DNA of 64,000 nucleotides, from contig CAVRZY010000267.1 of NCBI GenBank assembly GCA_963725415.1, positions 1 to 64,000 on the forward strand. Reading direction: 5' to 3'. The notes under the pieces are model-generated. The model searched no databases, was not told the DNA's origin, and was given only the letters and a program-made list of their open reading frames with translations. How positions within the stretch are numbered: position 1 is the stretch's first letter; every line of letters begins with the position of its first letter. Both the position numbers and the translations under genes were made by a program. Below are positions 34,354-42,617 of this stretch, in pieces. Source of the stretch: CAVRZY01 sp963725415 (GTDB lineage: Bacteria > Acidobacteriota > Terriglobia > Bryobacterales > Bryobacteraceae).

Positions 34354-36414
34354 CTAGGGCCGCCGCTCCAGCGCCGCGTCGATACTGGCCAGCGTCTTGC
34401 GGGCGTACTCGGCCTCCGACAGGTTGGCGTTCAGGGCCAGCATCGTACGGAAGTGCTTTTGGGCGGCGGGCAACGCTTCCAGCTTGCCCGTCTCTTGATA
34501 CTGGTGGGCGTACGACAGCCCCAACACGTAGTGAACGTAAGCGTCGTTGGGATGCAGCGACAGCGACCTCTGGCAGTACCCGATGGCGGCGTCGTATCGT
34601 TTCAAGCTGCGCTCCCCGTCGCACAGCCCGAAGTAGGCCAGGCTGCGGAGGTCCTGCCAGATGTCGTGTTGCGAGGCGCGCGTCTTCTTTCCGAACTTCC
34701 CCGCCAGGAACCCCAAGGCGTGGTAGTTGAACTTTCGAACCAGCCCGCTGTCGAAATTGCTCAGGCGCAAGTACTCCAGATACTCCCGCTTGGATTCCTC
34801 CCAGTTCCCACCCATGCGCAGGCTCTCGGCCAGCCAGAAATGCGCTTCGGCATTCCTGGGCGAGACCCGGATGGCGGTGCGCGCGCACTCGATGGACTGC
34901 TGGTACTGCTCCTTCATGCGGAAGGCCTCGGCCAACAGATAGTTCGCCATGCCGTGGTTACGATCGCGCTGCACCACGAAGTTGAGCTGGCGGATGGCCT
35001 CGTCCATGTTGCCCGTGTCTAGCAGCATTCCGGCAAAGCTGGCGCGCGCCTCCAGGTACACCGGATCGACCTCGATGGCCTGACGAAACGCTTTCTCCGC
35101 CTTCTGCTCTTCGAACAGCGCGTTCCAGGCGCGGGCCAGATACAGCAGTGCCTGGGCGTAGCGCGGCTCGATCTCGATTGCCTTCTCGAGCAGCTCCGCG
35201 GCCTTCCGGTAGTTCTTCTCGCCCCCATCGTTGTAATAGTCCAGGGCCTTGTCGAATAGCTCGACCGCGGCTCTCTTATGGCGCTGGGGAATCTGGATGC
35301 GCACCGTCACGGTCGATTCCTGACCCGGATAGACCATCTCTTCACGAGGGCCGTCCGGCTCATAGCCGGACTTGACGGCCTTGACAGTGTGTGCCCCCGG
35401 AACCAAGCCCGGCAGCGTCAGCGGTTTGGCTTTGCTGGCCACCCCAGCGGGCTTGCCGTCAATGAAGATTTCGACGCCGTCCATATTAGCGACCAGAATG
35501 AGCGTACCGAACTTGGGCGGTGGCGGCGCGCCGGCGGCGACATTGGTCGGGATATAGGCCAGCAGCATGTTGGGGTCGAAGCTGGCGCGCTCGGAGGTCG
35601 GGTTCTGCTGCGCATTGGACACTTCCCGCACGTTGCGCCGGACGTACTCGGCCAGCTCATCGGCAGTCACGATGCCGTCACGGTTCTCATCCGCCGACCC
35701 CTCCAACCCTTTGACCACGTAATAGGTGAAGATGCCGTGACCGCCGCCCCAGTCCGGGCTTTCGAAAGAGCGCTCGCGGTCGCGGCTGGCGGTCAGCGAG
35801 AACAGGGAGCGATGCAGGTCCAGCAGGCTGCGGTTGATGGTCTGGTTGTCCGCTTCGGGGTTGATGGCGCCGCTGTGGCAGGCGTCTGTCAGAAGCACTT
35901 TCCATTTGGCCTTGATCTTCGAGCCGATCACGGCGCCCAGCGCCTCCATGGGATAGCCGGTCGCCGCCACCCGGTTGGGGTCGAAATCGTAGGGCGCCAG
36001 GTAGGCTTTCCCGCTGAACACGAAACCGTGACCGGCGAAGTAGATCAGCACGCGGTCGTCGTCCTGCGCCACCGTGGGGAGCCACTGCTCGAGTTCCCTG
36101 CGGAGAATGGCCAGCGTGGCCCGCGGGCCGATCCAGCGGTGCACGTTCTCGGCGGGGAAGTTTCCGCCTTCCGGGCTGATCAGGATCGAGTAGATGGCCT
36201 CGGCGTCGCGCTCCGAGTACCGCAATTGCATTTGAGCCGGCAGGTTCTGGTAATTCGCGATCCCGATCACTAGCGCATAGCTGCGCGGGATCTTGGGCGC
36301 CGCGGGCGGGGCAACCTCCGGAACCTCCTTCTCCACCCGCAGATCGCGCTGTTTCTGCTGCGGCCATCCCAACAGCGAGACCGCCAGCAGCACCGCCAAG
36401 TATTTCCACCTCAT
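34354..36414 (-). CDS. caspase-like (C14) peptidase with PEGA and TPR domains
   Basis: 686 residues. A signal peptide (to about residue 18) is followed by a caspase-fold domain (44-285) with catalytic His129 in 'YFAGHGF' and Cys179 in 'TDACHSG', so the dyad is intact; an EF-hand-like loop 'DENRDGIVTADELAEYV' lies at about residues 240-256. A PEGA domain (about 300-370, 'GVEIFIDGKPAGVA') and then at least six TPR units (385-680) follow. The protein is predicted to be exported, unlike most defence-type bacterial caspases. It is 7 bp after a DUF4384 gene and before the unknown Gly/Pro-rich gene. DUF4384 domains often accompany bacterial caspases, suggesting a protease-sensor pathway in the periplasm. 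Confidence 0.88.
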   Translation of the reverse strand: MRWKYLAVLLAVSLLGWPQQKQRDLRVEKEVPEVAPPAAPKIPRSYALVIGIANYQNLPAQMQLRYSERDAEAIYSILISPEGGNFPAENVHRWIGPRATLAILRRELEQWLPTVAQDDDRVLIYFAGHGFVFSGKAYLAPYDFDPNRVAATGYPMEALGAVIGSKIKAKWKVLLTDACHSGAINPEADNQTINRSLLDLHRSLFSLTASRDRERSFESPDWGGGHGIFTYYVVKGLEGSADENRDGIVTADELAEYVRRNVREVSNAQQNPTSERASFDPNMLLAYIPTNVAAGAPPPPKFGTLILVANMDGVEIFIDGKPAGVASKAKPLTLPGLVPGAHTVKAVKSGYEPDGPREEMVYPGQESTVTVRIQIPQRHKRAAVELFDKALDYYNDGGEKNYRKAAELLEKAIEIEPRYAQALLYLARAWNALFEEQKAEKAFRQAIEVDPVYLEARASFAGMLLDTGNMDEAIRQLNFVVQRDRNHGMANYLLAEAFRMKEQYQQSIECARTAIRVSPRNAEAHFWLAESLRMGGNWEESKREYLEYLRLSNFDSGLVRKFNYHALGFLAGKFGKKTRASQHDIWQDLRSLAYFGLCDGERSLKRYDAAIGYCQRSLSLHPNDAYVHYVLGLSYAHQYQETGKLEALPAAQKHFRTMLALNANLSEAEYARKTLASIDAALERRP

Positions 36415-36421
36415 CGTAGCC

Positions 36422-37123
36422 TCACTTGTGAGCCAGCCGGAATTCGTAAATCACCGGCCCGCTCAGCGGAACCGGGGAGGAAAGCAGTGACTGGTTCTGC
36501 TGCCGCATGATGATCAGCTCGCGCGAAGTGGCGCCTCGCACGCCCGCCAGATTCTCCGGCAGAGCGTCCTTGCCGGAGAGCTTCCTGGGGCCGGCCGAGG
36601 AATCGATGCAGGTCCCCCGAGCCTGGAAGATGGTGTCGTCGCAGCGCGGAATCAGGTTTTCCGGGGGCTGTTTTTGTTTGGGCGGCGGCGGCAGCGGTAC
36701 ATAAGCCGGACCCTTCCCTTCCTGACCCCCCAGCACCACCGGACTTACCAGCCAGTACACAATGTCGTAGCCCGGCGGCCCGGCGATTCGAAACCAGGCC
36801 TCCGTGGCCGGAACCAAGTACTCTCTCCCCGCTCGCAGATTGTTCTGTCGGCCGGTCTCCTCACGCGGGAACAGCAACGTGTAATTCCCGCTCGTCCCGT
36901 AGTTCATCACGTACAGATAGCCGTCGAAATTGGTGCGGAATCGGAAGCGCACGCGGTCGTCCGTGCTGAGCACCAGGCCGGGATCCACCGCCCGCCACAC
37001 TGATCCCTCGATGCGCTCCAGCGTGATTTCCATGCGATGCGGCCCCCGAGACAGCGACTTCGACTGCCCCAGCACCGGCAGTTGCACAGCCAGCAGGATC
37101 AGTACCGCGATGGGCCGGTTCAT
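36422..37123 (-). CDS. secreted DUF4384 domain protein
   Basis: 233 residues. Signal peptide 'MNRPIAVLILLAVQLPVLGQ', then a DUF4384 beta domain ('LVLSTDDRVRFRFRTNFDGY', 'LYVMNYGTSGNYTLLFPRE', 'RAGREYLVPATEAWFRIAGP', 'GYDIVYWLVSP'), and a C-terminal region with a Pro/Lys linker and two Cys. The start follows the stop of the upstream DUF4384 lipoprotein with a 1-bp gap, and the caspase gene starts 7 bp after its end, so the three form an operon. Function unknown; DUF4384 is found in caspase and kinase associated proteins. Confidence 0.8.
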   Translation of the reverse strand: MNRPIAVLILLAVQLPVLGQSKSLSRGPHRMEITLERIEGSVWRAVDPGLVLSTDDRVRFRFRTNFDGYLYVMNYGTSGNYTLLFPREETGRQNNLRAGREYLVPATEAWFRIAGPPGYDIVYWLVSPVVLGGQEGKGPAYVPLPPPPKQKQPPENLIPRCDDTIFQARGTCIDSSAGPRKLSGKDALPENLAGVRGATSRELIIMRQQNQSLLSSPVPLSGPVIYEFRLAHK

Positions 37124-37124
37124 A

Positions 37125-38072
37125 TCACTGGTGATTCAAGGAGATGTCGGCGACCACGCGCGAATCCGCGCCGGCCTTGGGATTGACCGTGTAGACCGCC
37201 TTCTCCCGCTGTTGTTTCGGTCCGGGCATGCTCTCATCCACTTTCTCGATGATCAGGTCGCGCGCATAGCTGTTGCGAAGCCTGCCGATCAGGCGGTCGT
37301 CGATCGGTCCCAGGTTCTGGGCCAGCAGAAGCTTCGGCTTCTCCTCCTCGTTGGGCGCCTCCCGTGGGCGCCCGCTCAGCGAATAGATCAGCTTCTCCAG
37401 ATCGGGCTCCGGCCGGCGCGAGACCACCACGAACAATTTCTCCACGCCGGGCTGCTCGTCGAAGGTGAAGGTGTAGCCCGCGGGAATCTCGTAGCGTTGC
37501 CCTCTCTTGACGAGATTGTCGCCGCCCTCGATCTCAGGAGAGGGAAACAGAACCTTCCAGGCCCCGCTGGAGCCGCGGTTCACGATGTAGAGATAACCGG
37601 TGTCGTTGACCTCGAGGCTGATTCGAATCTTGTCGCCGGCGCGAAAGGCGGTTTGCGGATCCACTTCGGCGCTCTGTCCCGCTTCGGTCCGTTTCAGGAT
37701 GCTGTAACGCAACCCCAAGGGGATGGGCGGGGTGTAGGCGGCCTGGACGATTCTCGCGCCCTGCCCGACCGTTCCCCCGCCGGCCACCTGCTCCGCTCCC
37801 CGGATTGGCCCTTTGACCGCCGCCTGGGCTTTCGTTGGGGACTGGGCCTTCGCCACTTCCGTCTTGACCGGCTGAACAGGCTTGGCCGGCTCGACGGTTT
37901 TGGCCGGCTTCTCCACCGGCGGCGCGGCATAGAAAATTTCACGCGCCGTCAGCTTCTTTTTCTTGCTTTCCTCACAACCGGCAACCGGAGTGCTGCCGGC
38001 CAGAGTCCACAGGAGCAGACAGCCGCTAACGAAGTGCATCGAGAATCGGGCCAAGTTTTTTGCGCTGTACAT
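37125..38072 (-). CDS. DUF4384 lipoprotein
   Basis: 315 residues from the ATG at 38072, which has GGGAGGGACTC directly upstream; a longer in-frame start at 38102 lacks this. The N-terminus has a signal sequence with a lipobox 'PVAGC' (Cys near residue 33) followed by lysines. A Pro/Lys/Ala linker with repeated PAKPV-like units leads into a DUF4384 domain ('FRAGDKIRISLEVNDTGYLY', 'IVNRGSSGAWKVLFPSPE', 'RYEIPAGYTFTFDEQPGVEK', 'LFVVVSRRPEPDLEKL'). First gene of the leftward DUF4384-DUF4384-caspase group. Confidence 0.8.
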   Translation of the reverse strand: MYSAKNLARFSMHFVSGCLLLWTLAGSTPVAGCEESKKKKLTAREIFYAAPPVEKPAKTVEPAKPVQPVKTEVAKAQSPTKAQAAVKGPIRGAEQVAGGGTVGQGARIVQAAYTPPIPLGLRYSILKRTEAGQSAEVDPQTAFRAGDKIRISLEVNDTGYLYIVNRGSSGAWKVLFPSPEIEGGDNLVKRGQRYEIPAGYTFTFDEQPGVEKLFVVVSRRPEPDLEKLIYSLSGRPREAPNEEEKPKLLLAQNLGPIDDRLIGRLRNSYARDLIIEKVDESMPGPKQQREKAVYTVNPKAGADSRVVADISLNHQ

Positions 38073-38139
38073 GAGTCCCTCCCTGGGCAATTGGATCGTC
38101 ACACCTCTCTGATGCGGATCTTAGCATAGCACCACGCGC

Positions 38140-38169
38140 TTGTCTTTGCCTCTGGATAGTGAGAATAAT
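38140..38169 (+). promoter_or_regulatory. candidate sigma-70 promoter
   Basis: TTGTCT (38140-38145) and AATAAT (38164-38169) with an 18-bp spacer match 4/6 and 5/6 of the consensus. The expected start near 38176 would give a short leader containing GGAGG ahead of the GTG at 38199. It lies in the divergent gap between the DUF4384 lipoprotein and the Ig-like protein. Confidence 0.4.
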
Positions 38170-38198
38170 AGAGGATTCCTGGAAGGAGGAACTCAAGG

Positions 38199-38825
38199 GT
38201 GCCAACGCGAGACCGAACTTACGGAAGCATGCGTTTCCTGTGCGTGATGCTGGCCTATCTGCTGGCGCTTCAGATGATGCCACCGCCGGCCATGGCGCAG
38301 GAACAACCCAAGCCGAAACTGAACATCGTCATCATCGAGGGGGAGGGCGCCGTCAACAATATCAAACAGCGCACGGCGCGCGAGCCTATTGTGCAGGTGG
38401 AGGACGAGAACCATCGTCCGCTGGCCGGAGCGTCGGTGGTCTTTCTGCTTCCGGACAGCGGGCCGAGCGGAGTCTTCGCCAACGGCACGCGCATGATGAC
38501 GGTGCTCACTGACCAGCAAGGCCGCGCCGTGGCCACGGGCCTGCGCCCGAACAGTGTGGTGGGCAAGTTCCAGATTCGCGTGAACGCCTCTTACCAGGGC
38601 ATGACGGGGAACGCCACCGTCGCGCAATCCAACGCCATGGCGGCCGCGGCCGGCGCGGCCGGGGTTTCCGGAAAAGTGATCGCCATCATCGCGGTGGCGG
38701 GTGGCGCGGCGGCCGGCGGCGTCCTGGCGGCTACCCGAGGCGGCGGAGCCAAGGCTCCACCTACGCAGCCGCCCACCCCGATCGTTATTACGCCGGGCAC
38801 GCCCAGCGTCGGCGCGCCAAGGTAA
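38199..38825 (+). CDS. secreted Ig-like domain protein
   Basis: 208 residues. After a signal peptide ('MRFLCVMLAYLLALQMMPPP') the protein has one bacterial Ig-like/carboxypeptidase-regulatory-like domain ('IVQVEDENHRPLAGASVVFL', 'VLTDQQGRAVATGLRPNSVV', 'FQIRVNASYQGMTGNATV'), a glycine/alanine hydrophobic segment ('VIAIIAVAGGAAAGGVLAAT') and a Pro-rich tail. The GTG start is 9 nt from GGAGG; ATG 38229 is an alternative. First gene of a rightward group of three secreted proteins. Confidence 0.7.
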   Translation: MPTRDRTYGSMRFLCVMLAYLLALQMMPPPAMAQEQPKPKLNIVIIEGEGAVNNIKQRTAREPIVQVEDENHRPLAGASVVFLLPDSGPSGVFANGTRMMTVLTDQQGRAVATGLRPNSVVGKFQIRVNASYQGMTGNATVAQSNAMAAAAGAAGVSGKVIAIIAVAGGAAAGGVLAATRGGGAKAPPTQPPTPIVITPGTPSVGAPR

Positions 38826-38848
38826 CTGAGCCATGAGGGGGGAATAAG

Positions 38849-39856
38849 GTGCTCACCATGAAAAGAACATTCTGGTCACTTCTTGTTTTATTCGCGCTCG
38901 CGGCGATTCCCGTCGCCGCCAGCCAGGACAGTAGCCGCATCAGCGGCCCGGTGCTGGGTTACGTCTTCGATGCGGACAGCGCTGGCCTGCGCCCGGTTTA
39001 CGGCATTCCGGGCGCCACCACGCTGGGCCCCGCTCTCAACCTGGGAGTGGAAGTGGACCGCGCCGCCCTGTCGCAGGAATCCGATTACTTGCTGGGGGTG
39101 GCCGGACCGGACCGCCAGGTGGTGCTGTTCCGAGACCTCAGCGGGGCGCTCTCCCCTGTGGCTATCGCAGGGGCGGTGCCGGCGCCCGACCGCATACTGG
39201 TTAGCCCCAGCGGCAGCTCGGCCCTCCTGTTCTACCGTGACGGCAGTTTGATCGAAGTCCTCACCGGTCTGCCCGACGCGCCGGCTTTGGGCGCCAGCAT
39301 CGATCTTTCCGGCCTGCCACCGCTCAAGTCCTGGGGCATCAGCGACGACGGCCGGGCGATTCTGGCGTCAGCCCCAAACGGCGATGGCGAATCCGTCTTT
39401 CTGATTAACCCGGACGGAAGCTCCCGCCTCCTTCTCTCTGCGGGGCGCATTGCGGCGGCTGCCTTCCTGTTCGGGCGTTCCGACGCTGTGATCGCCGACG
39501 CGCTTTACAACTCCGTCGATTGGATCCGCGATGTGACCGGCGCCGCAGAAGTGATCAACCTGGCTGCGGAGAAGGATGGGATCTCTAGCCCGGTCGCCGT
39601 GAGCGTCTTCAGCGACAACCTCCAGGTCTTCGTGGCCAGCGCCGGATCCGGAACCATCGCAACCCTGAACCTGGCCGGCGGAGCGCCGCTGCTGGTTGCT
39701 TGCGACTGCGCGCTCACGAGCCTGGAACGCCTTCACGGCAACGCTGTATTCCGCCTCACCGAACCATCCGGCGAGCCGCTTTGGGTTTTTGATGGGGACG
39801 CGCCACAGGCCCGCATCGTCTTCGTCCCGGCGGTGCGGAACGGAGGTGAGAAATGA
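38849..39856 (+). CDS. secreted propeller-like protein of unknown function
   Basis: 335 residues with a signal peptide ('MKRTFWSLLVLFALAAIPVA'). The mature part has several weak WD40/YVTN-like repeats ('GYVFDADSAGLRPVYGIPGA', 'ILVSPSGSSALLFYRDG', 'WGISDDGRAILASAPNGDGE', 'VFSDNLQVFVASAGSGTIAT'), which suggests a beta propeller. No catalytic motif. The stop overlaps the start of the next gene by 4 bp (ATGA), so they are coupled. Start may be GTG 38849 or ATG 38858. Confidence 0.65.
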   Translation: MLTMKRTFWSLLVLFALAAIPVAASQDSSRISGPVLGYVFDADSAGLRPVYGIPGATTLGPALNLGVEVDRAALSQESDYLLGVAGPDRQVVLFRDLSGALSPVAIAGAVPAPDRILVSPSGSSALLFYRDGSLIEVLTGLPDAPALGASIDLSGLPPLKSWGISDDGRAILASAPNGDGESVFLINPDGSSRLLLSAGRIAAAAFLFGRSDAVIADALYNSVDWIRDVTGAAEVINLAAEKDGISSPVAVSVFSDNLQVFVASAGSGTIATLNLAGGAPLLVACDCALTSLERLHGNAVFRLTEPSGEPLWVFDGDAPQARIVFVPAVRNGGEK

Positions 39857-42615
39857 AACCGAACACCAAGTTGTCGGCTCTACGGTGGTCCCTCACCGCG
39901 TTCGCGGTGCTGGCCCTCCTGCTGGGTTCGGTCGAGATCTGCCAGGCGCAAGCGGTGCCCACGCCCACTGTCAGCTCCGTCAGCCCAGCCTCGGCGACCG
40001 CGGGCGGCTCACAATTCCCGCTCACCGTTTACGGCACGGGTTTTGGAAGCTATTCGGTCGTGCAGTGGGGCACGTCCACCAGCAGCACCGGACTGTCAAC
40101 CACGTACGTCAGCAGCACCCAGCTAACGGCGACTGTCCCGGCTAACCTTATCGCGAGCCCGGGCAGCGCTACGATCTTCGTCAGGAACTATTACGGTGGC
40201 TACTACTACTATGAGTCCAAACCAGGTATCCCCTTTACGATCTTTGCTCAGCCCACGCTGACCATCACCAGCATCAGTCCGGCCTACACCACGGTCGGCT
40301 GCGGGCAATTCGTGCTCTACGTGACGGGTACCGGCTTTAGCCCCTCTGGCCAGTATCCGTACGGCGGCCCTGGTTCAACTGTGCGTTGGACCAGCCCGAC
40401 TGGTGTTACCTCTTCGCTGAGCACGCAGTTCGTGAATTCCTCGAATCTGACCGCAACGGTCACCGCCGACCTGGTGTCGGTTCCCGGCACCGCCAGCATC
40501 AGGGTGGTCACGGGGGAGGTGCAGTCCAACGCTTTTCCCTTTACTATTTATCCTCCGCCGAGCGTCACCGAGATCAGCCCATCCACCGCCCCGGCGGGCA
40601 GTTCGGGCATCAGCCTTAGCGTCCGAGGCGCAGGCTTCATTCCCCCCACGATCGACGGCGGGTCCGCCGTAGTGTGGACCACCCCATCCGGCAATTCCTA
40701 CTTGCTTTACACTACCTTCTACAACTCCAACCAGCTTTCGGCATCCGTCCCGGCCGAGCTGCTGGCGAGCGCGGGCACGGCCCGCGTGGCAGTGGTCAGC
40801 CCGCCCTGCGATGCACTCTCGGGGAGTCTTCCCTTCGTGATTACGGCTGGCCTGACGATCACGACTACGTCGCTGCGCCGCGGCATGGTGGGCGTCTCCT
40901 ACTCGGACGGTCTGGCGGCCTCCGGGGGCACCCAGCCCTACTCCTGGTCCCTGGCAAGCGGTTCCTTGCCTCCCGGACTGACGCTCAATTCCTCCACCGG
41001 CGCTATCACCGGCACGCCCACGACCGCCGGCACCTCCAACTTCACCGCCCAGGTGACCGACAGCGCCAAGGCCAGCGCCACCAGACCGCTATCCATTATC
41101 ATCGACCCGGCCACGCTGACCATCACCACCACGTCTCCACTGCCCAATGGCACGGTTGGGGTGGCGTACTCGCAGACCTTGAGCGCCACGGGAGGCAGCC
41201 CGCCCTATGGCTGGTCGATCTCTGCCAGCTCTCTGCCAGCCGGGCTTTCGCTCAATCAATCCACGGGCGCCATCACCGGCACGCCCACGACGGCCGGCTC
41301 GTTCAACTTCACCGCCCAGGTCAGCGATACCGCCAAGGCAACCGCCAGCCAAGCTTTCAGTTTGACGATCAATGCGCCGGCGCTGCTGATAACGACCACG
41401 TCTCTGCCGAACGGAACGGTTGGGACGGCGTACTCGCAGACCCTGGCCGCCTCCGGAGGCGCCACGCCTTACAGTTGGTCGCTCGCCGTAGGCTCGCTTC
41501 CACCCGGACTTTCGCTCAGCAGCGCCACCGGCACGATCAGCGGTACCCCCACCACGGCTGGCGCAGTCAACTTCACGGTCCAGGTGACCGATAGCGCCGG
41601 GAACACCGCCCGCCAGGCGTTGACGCTCACCATCAACCCTTCCAGTCTTGCCATCACGACTGCATCGTTGCCTGCCGGGGCGGTCGGAAGCGCCTATTCG
41701 GCGACCCTGGCGGCCACAGGCGGAACGCCATCCTACAGTTGGTCAATGGCAGCCGGTTCACTCCCGCCGGGTCTCAGCTTGAACAGCACGAGCGGCGCCA
41801 TCACCGGCACGCCGACCACGGCTGGTACGTTCACTTTCACCGCCCGGGTGACCGACCGGGCGCAGGCCACCGCCACCCGGCAGTACAGCCTCACGATCAG
41901 CCAGCCGCCTCTGGGGGCGGTTAGCTTCAGCGGGCTTACAGACACCGTCAACCCGGCGCAGCAGCCCAGGGTGGGCTTGGCCCTGGCGAGCGCCTATCCG
42001 CTCCCGATTTCGGGCACCCTGACGCTCCGGTTTACGCCCAATGCGGTGATCAACGCCAATGCCGATGACCCAGCCATCCAGTTCTCAACCGGCAGCAGAA
42101 CGATCAATTTCACCATCGCCGCCAACAGCACCCAGGCGGTTTTCGGCACTGCCTCGGATGTTCAGTTCTCCACGGGTACGGTGGCGGGAACCATCACTGT
42201 CACTGCCACGCTGCAACAGGGCAGCACCGATATTACCCCGTCGCCCGCCCCCAGCCGCTCGGTTCAGATCGCCCGGCAGGCGCCGGCCCTGGACAACAAC
42301 AGCGTCAAAGTGGTGCGCAACGCCTCCGGCTTCGAGGTCCAGATCATTACCCTCTCGACGCCGCGGCAGGTCACCCGAGCCAGGTTCGAGTTTGGATCTG
42401 CGCCGGGCTCCAGTCTGCAAGCATTTGACTTCCCTGTTTCCGTCGATGCCGCCTTCACGTCCTGGTACAACCAGACGGCCTCGGCGCCGTTCGGCAGCAG
42501 CTTCCGCTACGTGCAGCCGTTCACCGTGCAAGGCGACGCCACCAAAGTCACCATGGTCACGGTGACGTTGACCAACTCCGTGGGCGATTCCCAGCGCATC
42601 ACCGTGTCTTTCTAA
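39853..42615 (+). CDS. secreted protein with IPT/TIG and putative-Ig (He_PIG) repeats
   Basis: 920 residues. Signal peptide, three IPT/TIG-like domains ('VSSVSPASATAGGSQFPLTV', 'ITSISPAYTTVGCGQFVLYV', 'VTEISPSTAPAGSSGISLSV'), then four near-identical putative-Ig domains of about 88 residues with 'YSWSLASGSLPPGLTLNSST' 'GAITGTPTTAGT' (residues 330-685), and a C-terminal beta-rich domain. These are typical of large surface proteins; the role is likely structural or adhesive. GAGGTGAG precedes the ATG. Confidence 0.85.
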   Translation: MKPNTKLSALRWSLTAFAVLALLLGSVEICQAQAVPTPTVSSVSPASATAGGSQFPLTVYGTGFGSYSVVQWGTSTSSTGLSTTYVSSTQLTATVPANLIASPGSATIFVRNYYGGYYYYESKPGIPFTIFAQPTLTITSISPAYTTVGCGQFVLYVTGTGFSPSGQYPYGGPGSTVRWTSPTGVTSSLSTQFVNSSNLTATVTADLVSVPGTASIRVVTGEVQSNAFPFTIYPPPSVTEISPSTAPAGSSGISLSVRGAGFIPPTIDGGSAVVWTTPSGNSYLLYTTFYNSNQLSASVPAELLASAGTARVAVVSPPCDALSGSLPFVITAGLTITTTSLRRGMVGVSYSDGLAASGGTQPYSWSLASGSLPPGLTLNSSTGAITGTPTTAGTSNFTAQVTDSAKASATRPLSIIIDPATLTITTTSPLPNGTVGVAYSQTLSATGGSPPYGWSISASSLPAGLSLNQSTGAITGTPTTAGSFNFTAQVSDTAKATASQAFSLTINAPALLITTTSLPNGTVGTAYSQTLAASGGATPYSWSLAVGSLPPGLSLSSATGTISGTPTTAGAVNFTVQVTDSAGNTARQALTLTINPSSLAITTASLPAGAVGSAYSATLAATGGTPSYSWSMAAGSLPPGLSLNSTSGAITGTPTTAGTFTFTARVTDRAQATATRQYSLTISQPPLGAVSFSGLTDTVNPAQQPRVGLALASAYPLPISGTLTLRFTPNAVINANADDPAIQFSTGSRTINFTIAANSTQAVFGTASDVQFSTGTVAGTITVTATLQQGSTDITPSPAPSRSVQIARQAPALDNNSVKVVRNASGFEVQIITLSTPRQVTRARFEFGSAPGSSLQAFDFPVSVDAAFTSWYNQTASAPFGSSFRYVQPFTVQGDATKVTMVTVTLTNSVGDSQRITVSF
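40852..41903. repeat. four tandem Ig-coding repeats
   Basis: Four direct repeats of roughly 255-270 bp, each beginning at an ACGATCAC(C)AC-type codon run (encoding TITTTS) and containing GGCACGCCCACGAC (encoding GTPTT). They encode the He_PIG domains of the surrounding gene. Confidence 0.7.
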
Positions 42616-42617
42616 CT

